Shown in pieces: positions 7,029 through 16,334 of a DNA stretch of 64,000 nt. A program made the translations under genes and the position numbers. The DNA comes from NBLH01 sp050296515 (GTDB lineage Bacteria > Bacteroidota > Bacteroidia > Bacteroidales > NBLH01): the NCBI GenBank assembly GCA_050296515.1, contig JBNKRJ010000026.1:4121-68120 (forward strand). Reading direction: 5' to 3'. Position 1 is the first letter of the stretch. Each line of letters starts with the position of its first letter. The notes beneath the pieces were generated by a model. The model made no database searches. It had not been told where the DNA came from and was given only the letters and a program-made list of their open reading frames with translations.

Positions 7029-8291
7029 TTAGTTTTTTATCCTTTCTGAACCAACCCATTCATCCCAGGTATAATCATAATCTTTATAGTGAATATAATA
7101 CTTAGCGTCCTTTTGCTCTAAAACAACAGCCGGATAATAACTTCCTCCATCCTCAACCTGAATTTGCTGCTCTTTCCCAGTCCTAATCCTGTCATACATT
7201 ACCCACTCATTCCAGGAATCTTCATATCCATCATATTTGATTAAATAGAAATCATCTTTTGTGTTGATAATTTTTGCTTTGTACCATTTTTTCTCCCATT
7301 CAACCTTAACCTTTTCATTAAGGCTATGTTTGACGAAATGCATCTTACGTAGTTGGTTTTTAGATAGTTGTTCCTGATTTTTATCCGAATAAAAATAAAA
7401 CTCGGACTTATATTTATTATTTCCGATATCCTCGATAATACGAACAGGTTTCCATGAGTTATCGTTTTTTGCCCAAAAATAGCTTCTACAGATTTTCGAG
7501 CCTTTGCATGATGTTGAATTTGAGTTAATTGCAGAAATTTTAGTGTCCATTGCAATTCCTGAAACTGCAAACCCGGCCATTTGTCGTTCCCTGTATTTCA
7601 TGGCATCAAATACCTCTTTTTTTAGCTCCGAAAGTTGAATAATGTTGTCGTTGTTTGTGTCTGCAAGTTTATTCCCATTTAAACAGTCTAATAGGGTTTG
7701 CGTAAAAGTCCAGTTTCCAGTAGAAGTGTTAGACGCTGTGGCCGAACTCAGCGCAAGTATCTTTTTACCAGATTTACCTAGTTTATTGCATTCACTTATT
7801 AAGCCTCCAGAATAACAGCAATCAGCAAATAGCAATATCCTTTCTGCTAATGATTTACTAAGAATTAAGTTAAGCTGATTCAGATCAAATCCGGTACTTT
7901 TACAGTTATTGGTAACAATATCATAATTTGCGAAAAATATTTTACCCGATTCTTGTACACCATGCCCTGCATAATAAAATATAATAGTTGATTCTTTATC
8001 TGCATTTGTGCTTATAGTTTTGAGTTCTTTAAGAATATTGCTTACACTTGCCTGCGAATCATACAATGTTTTAATATTACTTTTTGGTATGCCCATGTTT
8101 ATAAAGAATGCTTCCAGTTCTGCATCTTTCCTGTTTGTTTTACTAAAACTGTTAAGACCATTTTCCCATTCAAGCACTCCAACAATTAAAATATGTGTGT
8201 TTTTAGGATTGGGAATCAATTGCCCGTAGTTGTTAAAAATACATGCAAAGAAGAATAAACTGAAAAAAAAGATTCTTGTTCTCATAGTCAT
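7029..8291 (-). CDS. Secreted caspase-family protease with two Tudor-knot-like repeats
   Basis: A 420-residue protein with a signal peptide ending about residue 24 (YGQ). Residues 30-245 form a C14 caspase/metacaspase domain with the catalytic His110 in YYAGHG and Cys159 in ADCCYSGG. The C-terminal part carries two repeats, about 327-370 and 377-420, each of the form VxVEW-x-KWYxAxI...YxIxYxGYxxxWxEWVxxxRI, which is the chromo/Tudor-knot barrel pattern with its aromatic cage residues. In eukaryotes such folds bind modified peptides; in secreted bacterial proteins their ligand is not known to me. A start at the second Met (8285) is equally possible. It stands alone, flanked by envelope genes. 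Confidence 0.85.
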   Translation of the reverse strand: MTMRTRIFFFSLFFFACIFNNYGQLIPNPKNTHILIVGVLEWENGLNSFSKTNRKDAELEAFFINMGIPKSNIKTLYDSQASVSNILKELKTISTNADKESTIIFYYAGHGVQESGKIFFANYDIVTNNCKSTGFDLNQLNLILSKSLAERILLFADCCYSGGLISECNKLGKSGKKILALSSATASNTSTGNWTFTQTLLDCLNGNKLADTNNDNIIQLSELKKEVFDAMKYRERQMAGFAVSGIAMDTKISAINSNSTSCKGSKICRSYFWAKNDNSWKPVRIIEDIGNNKYKSEFYFYSDKNQEQLSKNQLRKMHFVKHSLNEKVKVEWEKKWYKAKIINTKDDFYLIKYDGYEDSWNEWVMYDRIRTGKEQQIQVEDGGSYYPAVVLEQKDAKYYIHYKDYDYTWDEWVGSERIKN

Positions 8292-8411
8292 AAGTTTTGT
8301 ATTAAGTTACAAAAAAAATGAAAGTATTGCACTCACAATTTTTATTTCCATAATGAGGATATCACAGAAAAACCTATTTTTGTTTTATAAACCTATATTC
8401 GTTATAGAATA

Positions 8412-9425
8412 ATGAAGAGAAACTTTGTTTTTTGGATTATATTATTGAGCTTAAGCTCCTGTGCTACAATTCTCAATAATCGAAAGCAAACCATTGATAT
8501 ACACACTAATGAACCTGTTAGATTAGCCGTAAATAATGATACAATCCCATACCAGGTAAATCATCATGGTATCATCGTTGACAGGAGCAAAGAGTTACTA
8601 CACCTTGAGTTATTTAATGAAAACATAAAGAAAGACCTGTACATTCAATCCCGACTTTCGACAGCTTATTGGATGAACTTTTTCTCTCCCTATTTCACTG
8701 GCTTTTTGATTGATTTAGTGAATGAAAAGAGATTTGCCTACCCAAAGACACTTTATATTGATTTAAATGAAGTGGGAAACACTTATTTGACAGACCAGCC
8801 TATTGTGAAAGTTTACCCTGAAATAAAGGGCATTTTTAAAATTGCTCCTTTGAAAACACTTAATGTTGTGAATCCTATGCTAGAATTAAGTTATGAATGG
8901 CCAAGCAACCCCGATTTTAGTTCTCAGGTTTCTGCTGCTTACATTTTTCCTATGAGTGTTTGGGATTATAACTCTGGTGATATCAATCCTAATATGAGAG
9001 GTTTTTCCATTTCTCTTGAAGAGAAGTATTATTTGACAAGACCCTCTCCTAATGGGTTATACCTAGGATTTGAATTAAGCTATTTAAACAATAACTTTGA
9101 TCGAATGTATTTTTTTGAAGATGAGAATATTGCAGACACATCTGATTATTACGATTATAGTTACAGGGATTCCATTCATATAAAAAAACATGCATTTAGT
9201 ATGAACTTAAAGCTTGGCTATCAGTTTTTTGCAAAGCACCTTTCGTTTGACATTTACGTAGGTTTTGGAGCAAGGTTTAAAGATGTACAACATTTTGACA
9301 GGATTAAACCCGACGATGTGTTTGCATGGCCGCGTCACCCAAACATCTTTTACATTTCAGATGAAGAAGGCAAATACTGGACTGTAAGTTTACCCCTAAA
9401 TTTTAAGATTGGATGGACGTTTTGA
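8412..9425 (+). CDS. Lipoprotein with N-terminal PEGA-like and C-terminal barrel-like regions
   Basis: A 337-residue predicted lipoprotein with lipobox LSSC at Cys17 followed by ATILN. Residues 20-75 (TIDIHTNEPVRLAVNNDTI) look like the short beta domain found after CATI in many Bacteroidota lipoproteins. A WMNFFSPYFTGFLIDL stretch follows, then from about residue 150 alternating strands ending in SLPLNFKIGWTF, an outer-membrane barrel-like C-terminus. The divergent caspase gene is 120 bases away. Function unknown; it may share ancestry with the broken barrel gene at 4991-5452, which I cannot establish by eye. Confidence 0.7.
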   Translation: MKRNFVFWIILLSLSSCATILNNRKQTIDIHTNEPVRLAVNNDTIPYQVNHHGIIVDRSKELLHLELFNENIKKDLYIQSRLSTAYWMNFFSPYFTGFLIDLVNEKRFAYPKTLYIDLNEVGNTYLTDQPIVKVYPEIKGIFKIAPLKTLNVVNPMLELSYEWPSNPDFSSQVSAAYIFPMSVWDYNSGDINPNMRGFSISLEEKYYLTRPSPNGLYLGFELSYLNNNFDRMYFFEDENIADTSDYYDYSYRDSIHIKKHAFSMNLKLGYQFFAKHLSFDIYVGFGARFKDVQHFDRIKPDDVFAWPRHPNIFYISDEEGKYWTVSLPLNFKIGWTF

Positions 9426-9595
9426 GTTTAACTCAGTTCATAGTTTGAACTGCAACAAAATTCAACCTGAGCAACTTAAATTGAATAATAACTATAGTAG
9501 TTTTATTAGTTTAGAAATTGATGGAGTCAGAAACAAGGTCTTTTGTAAGCATATTACTTAAGTTCTTGATAATGAAAAATTAAATCTGTTTATAA

Positions 9596-9627
9596 TTTGT
9601 TGATTCAAAATATAAAAACTATCTTTG
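9596..9627 (+). promoter_or_regulatory. Bacteroidota-type promoter of rpsP-rimM
   Basis: TTTG at 9596-9599 and TATCTTTG at 9620-9627 are separated by 20 bases, matching the -33 TTTG / -7 TAnnTTTG consensus of the Bacteroidota primary sigma factor. The -7 box ends 33 bases before the rpsP ATG at 9661. Confidence 0.75.
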
Positions 9628-9660
9628 CGCTCATTTTTTAAACTAAATAAATTTTTAATT

Positions 9661-10284
9661 ATGCCTGTAAAAATCAGATTAACAAGACACGGCCGTAAGG
9701 CACAGCCGTTTTATCACATTGTGATAGCTGATAGCAGGGCGCCACGAGATGGCCGCTTTATCGAGAGGATCGGATCATATAATCCGAATACCAATCCTGC
9801 CACTATTGACTTAGATTTTAATAGTGCGCTTAGTTGGTTGCAAAAAGGTGCGCAACCTACCGAAACAGCAAGAGCCATTTTGTCTTACAAAGGCGTTATG
9901 CTGAAAAATCATCTTCTAAAAGGTGTTACCAAAGGAGCTTTAACCGAAGAGCAAGCTGAAGCAAAGTTTGAAGCATGGCTGAAAGGGAAAGAAGCTAAGA
10001 TTCAAGCTAAGGTTGATGGTTTAGCAAACAAAGAAGAAGCTGCTAAAAAAGCAAGATTAGAAGCTGAAGCTAAAATTAATGAAGAAAGAGCTGCTGCAAT
10101 TGCTAAGAGAAAATCAGATTTGGCTGCTGAATTAGAAGCAGCTGAAAAAGCTGAGCAAGCAGAGGAAGAAGGAACTGAAGAAACGACTGAAGAAGTAACT
10201 GCAGAAGCAGAAACTACAACTGAGGAAGTTAAAGAAGAGACTACCGAAGAGACTAAGGAAGAAGAAGAGAAAACAGAGGAGTAA
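9661..10284 (+). CDS. rpsP: 30S ribosomal protein S16 with long acidic extension
   Basis: S16 binds and stabilises 16S rRNA in the small subunit. The first ~80 residues are canonical, from MPVKIRLTRHGRKAQPFYHI through RDGRFIERIGSYNP and ARAILSYKGVMLKNHL. The remaining ~125 residues are a charged helical segment (lysine/alanine/glutamate-rich, 100-165) ending in a tail of repeated TEE and EETTEE units. Bacteroidota S16 proteins commonly carry such extensions; its role is unknown. The start is the ATG at 9661, as an upstream in-frame start would add residues no S16 has. rimM follows after 11 bases. Confidence 0.97.
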   Translation: MPVKIRLTRHGRKAQPFYHIVIADSRAPRDGRFIERIGSYNPNTNPATIDLDFNSALSWLQKGAQPTETARAILSYKGVMLKNHLLKGVTKGALTEEQAEAKFEAWLKGKEAKIQAKVDGLANKEEAAKKARLEAEAKINEERAAAIAKRKSDLAAELEAAEKAEQAEEEGTEETTEEVTAEAETTTEEVKEETTEETKEEEEKTEE

Positions 10285-10295
10285 AAGCACTCCGA

Positions 10296-10841
10296 ATGAA
10301 GCAAATCAAATTAAAGCAGATTGGTTCATTTACAAAAACTCATGGCGTTCATGGTCAATTGGCTTTAAACCCGAGTGATAATATCTCTTTTGATTTATTA
10401 GATAAAGGACTTATTGAAAAGGAAGCGGTTTTCATCGAGCTTGATGGAATCCCGGTTCCTTTTTTTATTGCAGAAAATGGAATTCGTGAGCTGAATGATA
10501 CAACCATCCTGATTAGTCTGGAAGGTGTTGATAATGAAAAGGCTAAGCAGCTTTTTCCTTGTAAGGTTTATATAAACACTTATTATTTGTCAGACATAGA
10601 TGAGTCTAATAAAGACGATCCAAATAACTGGATTGGTTTTTCAGTAAAGGATACTAAGCTGGGTGACATTGGTGAAATTAAGGAGTTTATTGACCTAAAA
10701 GAAAACCCATTGTTGAGCATTGATTGTAAAGGCCGGGAAATACTGCTTCCTTTATTAGCTGACTTTCTGCTCGAAGTCAACATCGAAAAAGAATTTATAA
10801 AAACGGAACTCCCGGAAGGCTATCTTGAAGCTTTTGGCTAA
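10296..10841 (+). CDS. rimM: 16S rRNA processing protein RimM
   Basis: RimM helps mature the head of the 30S subunit and binds S19. The 181-residue protein has the N-terminal barrel (IGSFTKTHGVHGQLAL) and, from about residue 105, the PRC-barrel domain (WIGFSVKDTKLGDIGEIKEF, then LLPLLADFLLEVN, the standard end motif). It sits directly after rpsP as in many bacteria, and shares its promoter. Confidence 0.95.
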   Translation: MKQIKLKQIGSFTKTHGVHGQLALNPSDNISFDLLDKGLIEKEAVFIELDGIPVPFFIAENGIRELNDTTILISLEGVDNEKAKQLFPCKVYINTYYLSDIDESNKDDPNNWIGFSVKDTKLGDIGEIKEFIDLKENPLLSIDCKGREILLPLLADFLLEVNIEKEFIKTELPEGYLEAFG

Positions 10842-11063
10842 AATTAATCATTGTTAAAATATTCCGCAGCTTAAAAAAAATAGATAAATTTGCGCGCAAA
10901 TTAGGGTGTTTGCAATTAGGATATAAACATTTGATTCTAGTATTATTTAAGTTGAGATATTAAAATCACATCCTTATTGCCAATGAACTAATTTTTAATA
11001 TTAAACCCATCAATGAGGGTTTCCAAAATCAAAACTCGTAAATTATTTTATACTTTGTTGATT

Positions 11064-11864
11064 ATGAATGAATTAAATTGCTATGTAACCCAAATCATGC
11101 AGGTGTCACCTATTATGAAAATCATCAGAATTAAACCTGATGGCTGGCAACTGCCTGAATACAAAGCCGGACAATTTGTTGCTTTAGGGCTTTATGCATC
11201 TGCTGAAAGATGTAATGAAGCAACTGAGGAGCATACACAATTGGCACCTGAAAAATTGATCAAAAGAGCCTATTCAATTGCTTCTTCATCAACACAGGAG
11301 TTTGTTGAATTTTATATCACTTTGGTTCATTCGGGATCATTAACACCAAGAGTCTTTAATCTGCAAATTGGTGATAAAATCTGGATGGGTAAAAAAGCCA
11401 CAGGAATGTTTACCCTTGATGAGATTGAACCAGAACAAAATGTTGTATTGATTGCAACAGGAACTGGTGTCGCTCCTTATATGAGTATGCTTCGTTCAAA
11501 TGCATTATCAAGAAAAGGTAAAATTATGGTTATTCATGGTGCTGCAAATAGCTGGGATTTAGGTTATTCTTCAGAATTACAGTTGCTTGAGTCGATGTTC
11601 CCAGATTTCCATTATCATCCTACAATTACCGAGCCTGCAAAAGAACCAGTCGGATGGAATGGTGATATCCGGTTTATCGAAGAAATTTGGAAAGATACAA
11701 TTATTGAGCAAAAGTTCGGTTTTAAACCAAAACCAGAAGACACTCATATTTTCTTATGTGGCAACCCAATTATGATTAATGGGATGAAAGAAATTTTGGG
11801 CGTGGAAGGATTCAAAGTTCACAAGAAAAAAGAGCCTGGACACATTCATATTGAAGAGTTCTAG
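11064..11864 (+). CDS. fpr: Ferredoxin--NADP reductase
   Basis: FAD-dependent reductase of 266 residues that moves electrons between NADP(H) and ferredoxin or flavodoxin. The FAD-binding RAYSIASS motif, the GxxTPRVF-type loop, the NADP-binding GTGVAPYMSML motif and the FLCGNPIMINGM end region are all visible. The Met at 11064 gives the usual Fpr start; the in-frame ATG at 11013 would add 17 residues (RKTRKLFYT-type) not expected in the family. A TAAATTTG box at 10885-10892 fits a -7 element. An intrinsic terminator follows. Confidence 0.88.
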   Translation: MNELNCYVTQIMQVSPIMKIIRIKPDGWQLPEYKAGQFVALGLYASAERCNEATEEHTQLAPEKLIKRAYSIASSSTQEFVEFYITLVHSGSLTPRVFNLQIGDKIWMGKKATGMFTLDEIEPEQNVVLIATGTGVAPYMSMLRSNALSRKGKIMVIHGAANSWDLGYSSELQLLESMFPDFHYHPTITEPAKEPVGWNGDIRFIEEIWKDTIIEQKFGFKPKPEDTHIFLCGNPIMINGMKEILGVEGFKVHKKKEPGHIHIEEF

Positions 11865-11888
11865 CAAAAAATATAAGAGATGTTTAAA

Positions 11889-11919
11889 GAGGCCGGACAA
11901 TGTTCCGGTCTTTTTTTTT
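11889..11919 (+). terminator. Intrinsic terminator after fpr
   Basis: AGGCCGGAC and GTTCCGGTCT form a GC-rich stem with a short AAT loop, followed by eight to nine T residues. Confidence 0.85.
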
Positions 11920-12124
11920 GCAAAAAAAAATAATTTATTGTAAGGGTAAACTCTTAATAATTCATCATAGTTTAAATGGAGAATTTTTGAGCCCAAATTA
12001 GCACTTGACTTATTACCTATATTTCAATAACTTTATGTAAAAGCTTTTGGGCTTTGACTAACTTTTGGTTTCAATAAAGGCCAAAACTGCAATTGATATC
12101 TTAGCTAATTCTAACTTGGTAACT

Positions 12125-14515
12125 ATGAAAAAGAAAAACTTTGTCCTCCCGTTAATCGCCTTTCTATTACTTGGCCTTTTTGCATTTAAAACGCCATATC
12201 TTGATAAAGATTATTGGTTTGAATACATCACCAATCATTTTAACGAATATGTTTCGAAATATCCTCAGCAGAAGGTTTATTTGCAACTCGACAGAGATGA
12301 ATACGAAACAGGTTCAACCATCTGGTACAAAGCTTATGTTTTAAATGATACAGACAAGAAACCTGAGACCAGAAGCAAAAATCTTTATATTGAGTTAATA
12401 TCTCCTACAAAAGAGGTTTTTATGCACCGTTTGTTGAAAATTGAAAATGGAACCGCAAATGGTGATTTCCCGGTTTTAGACACCATTGCAACAGGAATGT
12501 ATTGTATCAGGGCATATACAGCAAACATGAAAAACTTTGGCAAAGAATACCTTTTCAACAAAAGTATCCGAATTAATCATGCTGAAAAAGTATATTATAG
12601 CAAAGAATTTCATAAAAAAGCAAAAAAAGTTGCCCGGAAGGATGATGAGCTTGATTTACAGTTTTTCCCTGAAGGTGGTGACTTTGTTGATGGGCTTGAA
12701 ACAGTGCTTGCATTTAAAGCCATTAACCAGAAAGGAAAAAGCGTTGATGTAAAAGGTCAAATTTTTACAAAAAAAGGAACCCTTGTAGGCGAATTTGAAA
12801 CCAGCCACTTAGGAATGGGGAAAATTGATTTCAAACCAGTTTATGACGAAAAATACTATGCGATTGTGAAGACAGAAAAAGGAGGCAAGCTGAAATTCGA
12901 TCTACCAGAGGTTTTAGAGAAAGGTTATCAATTAAATGTTGATGCATCTGGGAATCAAATAAAAGTTAATATAAAAACCAACAAAGAGTTTGGTAATGAC
13001 CCTGTTGCTAAAACAGTTTATCTATTTGTTCAAAATGGTGGTAAAATCTACTCTTCCGGGAAACACCAGTTTCAATCAAGTGAAATAAATCTGAATATTG
13101 GAAAAGCAAATTTCCCAACTGGAGTGCTTCACTTTACTCTTTTTGATGGTCAGGGACAGCCTCAGTGCGAGCGCCTGACTTTTGTAGATCATCAAGAACA
13201 TCTTGATATTAAGCCGAATAACGAGATACATACGGTTGGAAAAAGAGGAGGGGTTGAATTTGATATCGAAGTGACTGATGGTGAAAACCCTGTTGAGGCA
13301 GAATTATCGGTTGCAGTTAAAAATAAATCGCAAACGGATTTGGGAACAAGTTCAATCAATATTCGAAATTACATGTTGTTACAAGCAGATTTAAGAGGGT
13401 TTATTGAAGAACCGGATTATTACTTTGGAAATACATCTCAAAAGCAAAAAGATTTAGATTTATTGATGTTGACCCAGGGATGGAGAAAATTTGTGTGGTC
13501 GGATATAATGAAAGACTCAATTGCCGAGCCCGAATTTCCTGTTGAAAAAGATATAAGGATAACCGGAAGGATAACAAAATATTTTCTTGATATTTCGGTG
13601 AAAGATGCAACGGTTCGGTTAACCTTGCTCAACAAATTCAATGATGTTTTTACTGATATTACAAGAAATAAAGGCAGATTTGAATTTAAGAATCTCGATT
13701 ATGCAGACACTTTAGATGTACTAATTGAAGCAAGAACAAAATGGAATCGAAAAAATGTGCTAATTCTTCTTGATGAGGATAGGGTACTAGGTTCAGATTT
13801 TGATGCTTTTACTGATTTTTATCTGGACAGCTTAAAAGTAAGGCGAAAGATTGAGCATGAGCCTTATAAAGAACCTGAGCCCGATCCAAACGTCCCTCAG
13901 GATTTTAAACTTCACGATAGGGCTGATAATGTTGTTTATTTTGATGATCCGTCTTTTTCATCTTATTCATCGGTTATGGATGCTCTAAAAGGACGTGTTC
14001 CAGGCTTAAGTGTTGGAAATAATGGTACACAACTTCGTGGGCCAAGCAGTATAATGCTGAGTAATGAACCATTATACTTAGTTGATGGAGTTGAAACTGA
14101 TTTTAATGGTGCAAATTCAATTAATGTAAATGATGTGGAGCGGGTTGAAATACTTAAAGGCCCCTCAGCTGCAATTTACGGTATGCGTGCAGCAAATGGC
14201 GTAATTGCAATTTATACGAAAAGAGGTTTTTTTTACAAACGTGGTGAAATCAGGTTTAAAATGTTAGGCTACCATACACCTAAGAAATTTTATTCTCCTA
14301 AATATCAGGCAACTAACAGTGATAATGGAGCACCAGATTTAAGAAAAACCGTTTACTGGAATCCTAAAGTAAAAACCGATAAAAATGGCAAGGCGCATAT
14401 TCGTTTCTTTCAGTCTGATATAGTTGATGATTTTGAGATTGTGATTGAAGGGATGGATAATAAGGGAACATTTGGATACAAAAAGATTGAGTATTCGGTA
14501 AGCGATGTTAATTAA
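12125..14515 (+). CDS. Macroglobulin-like protein with TonB-receptor plug domain
   Basis: A 796-residue envelope protein with an N-terminal hydrophobic anchor or signal (residues 5-24). Residues ~45-130 (QKVYLQLDRDEYETGSTIWYKAYV) match the MG2 strand pattern of alpha-2-macroglobulin-like proteins, and KNLYIELISP continues it. Near residues 605-700 lies a TonB-dependent-receptor plug (VMDALKGRVPGLSV, EPLYLVDGVETDF, VERVEILKGPSAAIYGMRA). No beta-barrel follows; the protein ends with a further beta domain (KTVYWNPKVKTDKNGKAHI). Such plug-only proteins are widespread in Bacteroidota. Transport is unlikely; a structural or surface-assembly role is an inference. The Met at 12125 best fits the signal; an in-frame start at 12065 is possible. 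Confidence 0.85.
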   Translation: MKKKNFVLPLIAFLLLGLFAFKTPYLDKDYWFEYITNHFNEYVSKYPQQKVYLQLDRDEYETGSTIWYKAYVLNDTDKKPETRSKNLYIELISPTKEVFMHRLLKIENGTANGDFPVLDTIATGMYCIRAYTANMKNFGKEYLFNKSIRINHAEKVYYSKEFHKKAKKVARKDDELDLQFFPEGGDFVDGLETVLAFKAINQKGKSVDVKGQIFTKKGTLVGEFETSHLGMGKIDFKPVYDEKYYAIVKTEKGGKLKFDLPEVLEKGYQLNVDASGNQIKVNIKTNKEFGNDPVAKTVYLFVQNGGKIYSSGKHQFQSSEINLNIGKANFPTGVLHFTLFDGQGQPQCERLTFVDHQEHLDIKPNNEIHTVGKRGGVEFDIEVTDGENPVEAELSVAVKNKSQTDLGTSSINIRNYMLLQADLRGFIEEPDYYFGNTSQKQKDLDLLMLTQGWRKFVWSDIMKDSIAEPEFPVEKDIRITGRITKYFLDISVKDATVRLTLLNKFNDVFTDITRNKGRFEFKNLDYADTLDVLIEARTKWNRKNVLILLDEDRVLGSDFDAFTDFYLDSLKVRRKIEHEPYKEPEPDPNVPQDFKLHDRADNVVYFDDPSFSSYSSVMDALKGRVPGLSVGNNGTQLRGPSSIMLSNEPLYLVDGVETDFNGANSINVNDVERVEILKGPSAAIYGMRAANGVIAIYTKRGFFYKRGEIRFKMLGYHTPKKFYSPKYQATNSDNGAPDLRKTVYWNPKVKTDKNGKAHIRFFQSDIVDDFEIVIEGMDNKGTFGYKKIEYSVSDVN

Positions 14516-14535
14516 TATAGTTTGGTTAAATACTA

Positions 14536-14572
14536 GAAAAGCCCTTGCTTCTTTAATTGTCAAGGGCTTTTC
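14536..14572. terminator. Bidirectional terminator between convergent genes
   Basis: GAAAAGCCCTTG (14536-14547) and CAAGGGCTTTTC (14561-14572) form a perfect 12-bp stem with A and T runs at its base, so it can serve both the gene ending at 14515 and the opposing one ending at 14597. Confidence 0.85.
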
Positions 14573-14596
14573 TTAGGTGGTTATAATAGATTGAAA

Positions 14597-16186
14597 CTAT
14601 TTCTTGTCAGCAATAATTTTATTTTCTCTGTTAGCTAATTCCCAGGCAGTTGCAAAAACTAAACGAACTCGTGTTTCCATTGCTTTAAAATCAATTTTCT
14701 CTACATCGTCAGTTGGTGTATGATAATCGTCATGCAAACCTGAAGTGTAAAAAATAACCGGAACGCCTTTTTCTGCAAATTTTATTTGATCTGAGCGATA
14801 ATAAAGTTGTTCAGGATGGTTTTTGTCATTTAAAGTATAATCCAGCTTTAAATTAGGAAAATATTCCTTTGCCGTGCTTTCACTAATTTCATGTAATTCG
14901 GTTGATAAATAATCCGAACCAATTGTGTAAACATAATCTGCGCTATCTTTATGGGCGTCATCAATTCTGCCTATCATATCAATATTCAAACAAGCCTCTG
15001 TGCTGTCCATGGAAAAAATAGGATTTCTTGCATAATAGTCAGAACCAAGCAATCCTCTTTCCTCACCAGTAAAAGCAATGAACAAAATACTCCTTTTAGG
15101 GCCATTTCCATCCTTTTTTGCCTGGGCAAATGCCTCAGCTAATTCTATTAATGATACTGTTCCTGAACCATTATCGTCTGCCCCGTTATAAATTTCACCA
15201 CCTTTTATTCCATCATGATCATAGTGTGCTGTAATCACCACAATTTCATTTTTCTTGTCAGTTCCCTCAATATATGCCAATACATTAGTGCTTTTTACAG
15301 CCACTTTTTCCTCCTCAGCAGTTAACTTAATTTTTTGCAAATATTTGCCACTAATTGTTTCTGCCGTGTCCGCCAGGGCTTCAATTTCTTGATTAAACTT
15401 TTTTTCTTTCAAACCAAATAGTCTTGCAGCTTGCGATGGCGACATATAAAGTATTGGAAATGATTGCATTGGATTGACTTTTTTGCCGGGGAAACTGACC
15501 TCTACATCCCCCATGTACCTGTTCAGTTTTTCCATGGTTTTTGCAGCTTCTTCCTCATTTTTTTCAATTAGAATTAATCCTTTGGCGCCTCTCATCATTG
15601 AAGCAACAGCTTTACCCTGAATTGCCTGAAACTTGCTATTGATTGAGGTGTCTGCATTTAACAGAGGTTTATCAGAGTCTGTTGCCAGGTATTTCCCTTC
15701 TTTATTTTGGGGCTCACCCATTAAAAAAGCAACCAACTTTCCCTTGACATCAATATTTCTGTAGTTATTATATGTTTTTGAATAAATACCATATCCGGCA
15801 AAAATTACGTCATACTCTTCCTCACCCGGAACTATCTGAATAAATGAAACGTCTTTATGATTCTCAAATGTTTCTTTTCCAGCAACAAACATTCTTTTTT
15901 TCCAGGTTTTTTGTTCCAGATCCATTTCCTGGTGAAAAGGATCTTCCACTTTTTTGACAGGGCCAACAAGTTCATCACCTTTAAATTCTTTTTCAAGGTA
16001 TTCTGCAGCCATTTCAAGGCCTTTTGCCCCTGTAAACCGGCCTTCATATTCATCCGATGCTAGGACTGTTAAGTGTTCTCTCAATTCTTCTGCAGTAATT
16101 GTTTGTGAATATTTTACTACAGTAGGATTTTGAGCATAAGCTATTTGAGCAAATACTATTAATGATAAAAATAAAGTTACACGCAT
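14597..16186 (-). CDS. Secreted M28 family zinc aminopeptidase with PA domain
   Basis: A 529-residue secreted metallopeptidase. The Met at 16186 begins a clean signal peptide ending at AYAQ. A PA-type insert spans about residues 120-290 (VIFAGYGIY, VKGKLVAFLMGEP, GAKGLILI). The M28 core has the zinc ligands in TAHYDHDG, NGADDNGSGT, the catalytic Glu pair in TGEERGLLGS, an Asp in NIDMIG and the last His in HDDYHTPTDD. It probably removes N-terminal residues from peptides outside the inner membrane. It is convergent with the upstream gene and divergent from the next. Confidence 0.93.
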   Translation of the reverse strand: MRVTLFLSLIVFAQIAYAQNPTVVKYSQTITAEELREHLTVLASDEYEGRFTGAKGLEMAAEYLEKEFKGDELVGPVKKVEDPFHQEMDLEQKTWKKRMFVAGKETFENHKDVSFIQIVPGEEEYDVIFAGYGIYSKTYNNYRNIDVKGKLVAFLMGEPQNKEGKYLATDSDKPLLNADTSINSKFQAIQGKAVASMMRGAKGLILIEKNEEEAAKTMEKLNRYMGDVEVSFPGKKVNPMQSFPILYMSPSQAARLFGLKEKKFNQEIEALADTAETISGKYLQKIKLTAEEEKVAVKSTNVLAYIEGTDKKNEIVVITAHYDHDGIKGGEIYNGADDNGSGTVSLIELAEAFAQAKKDGNGPKRSILFIAFTGEERGLLGSDYYARNPIFSMDSTEACLNIDMIGRIDDAHKDSADYVYTIGSDYLSTELHEISESTAKEYFPNLKLDYTLNDKNHPEQLYYRSDQIKFAEKGVPVIFYTSGLHDDYHTPTDDVEKIDFKAMETRVRLVFATAWELANRENKIIADKK

Positions 16187-16334
16187 ATGATTTTGTTTTA
16201 GTCGGCAATAAAGATAGCCATTAATTATTATTGAAGATAACATTCAATTAGTAGTAACTTTTTATTTAATGTTACAAATCTGTAAGAGATTTCTCCTATT
16301 TTTGCCCAGATTGTAAAACCTATAGAAGTAAATT

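Noticed and set aside
10002..10304. 100-codon Ser/Ala/Val-rich frame opposite rpsP
   Set aside because: It is the antisense reading of the repetitive acidic S16 tail; low-complexity DNA keeps several frames open.
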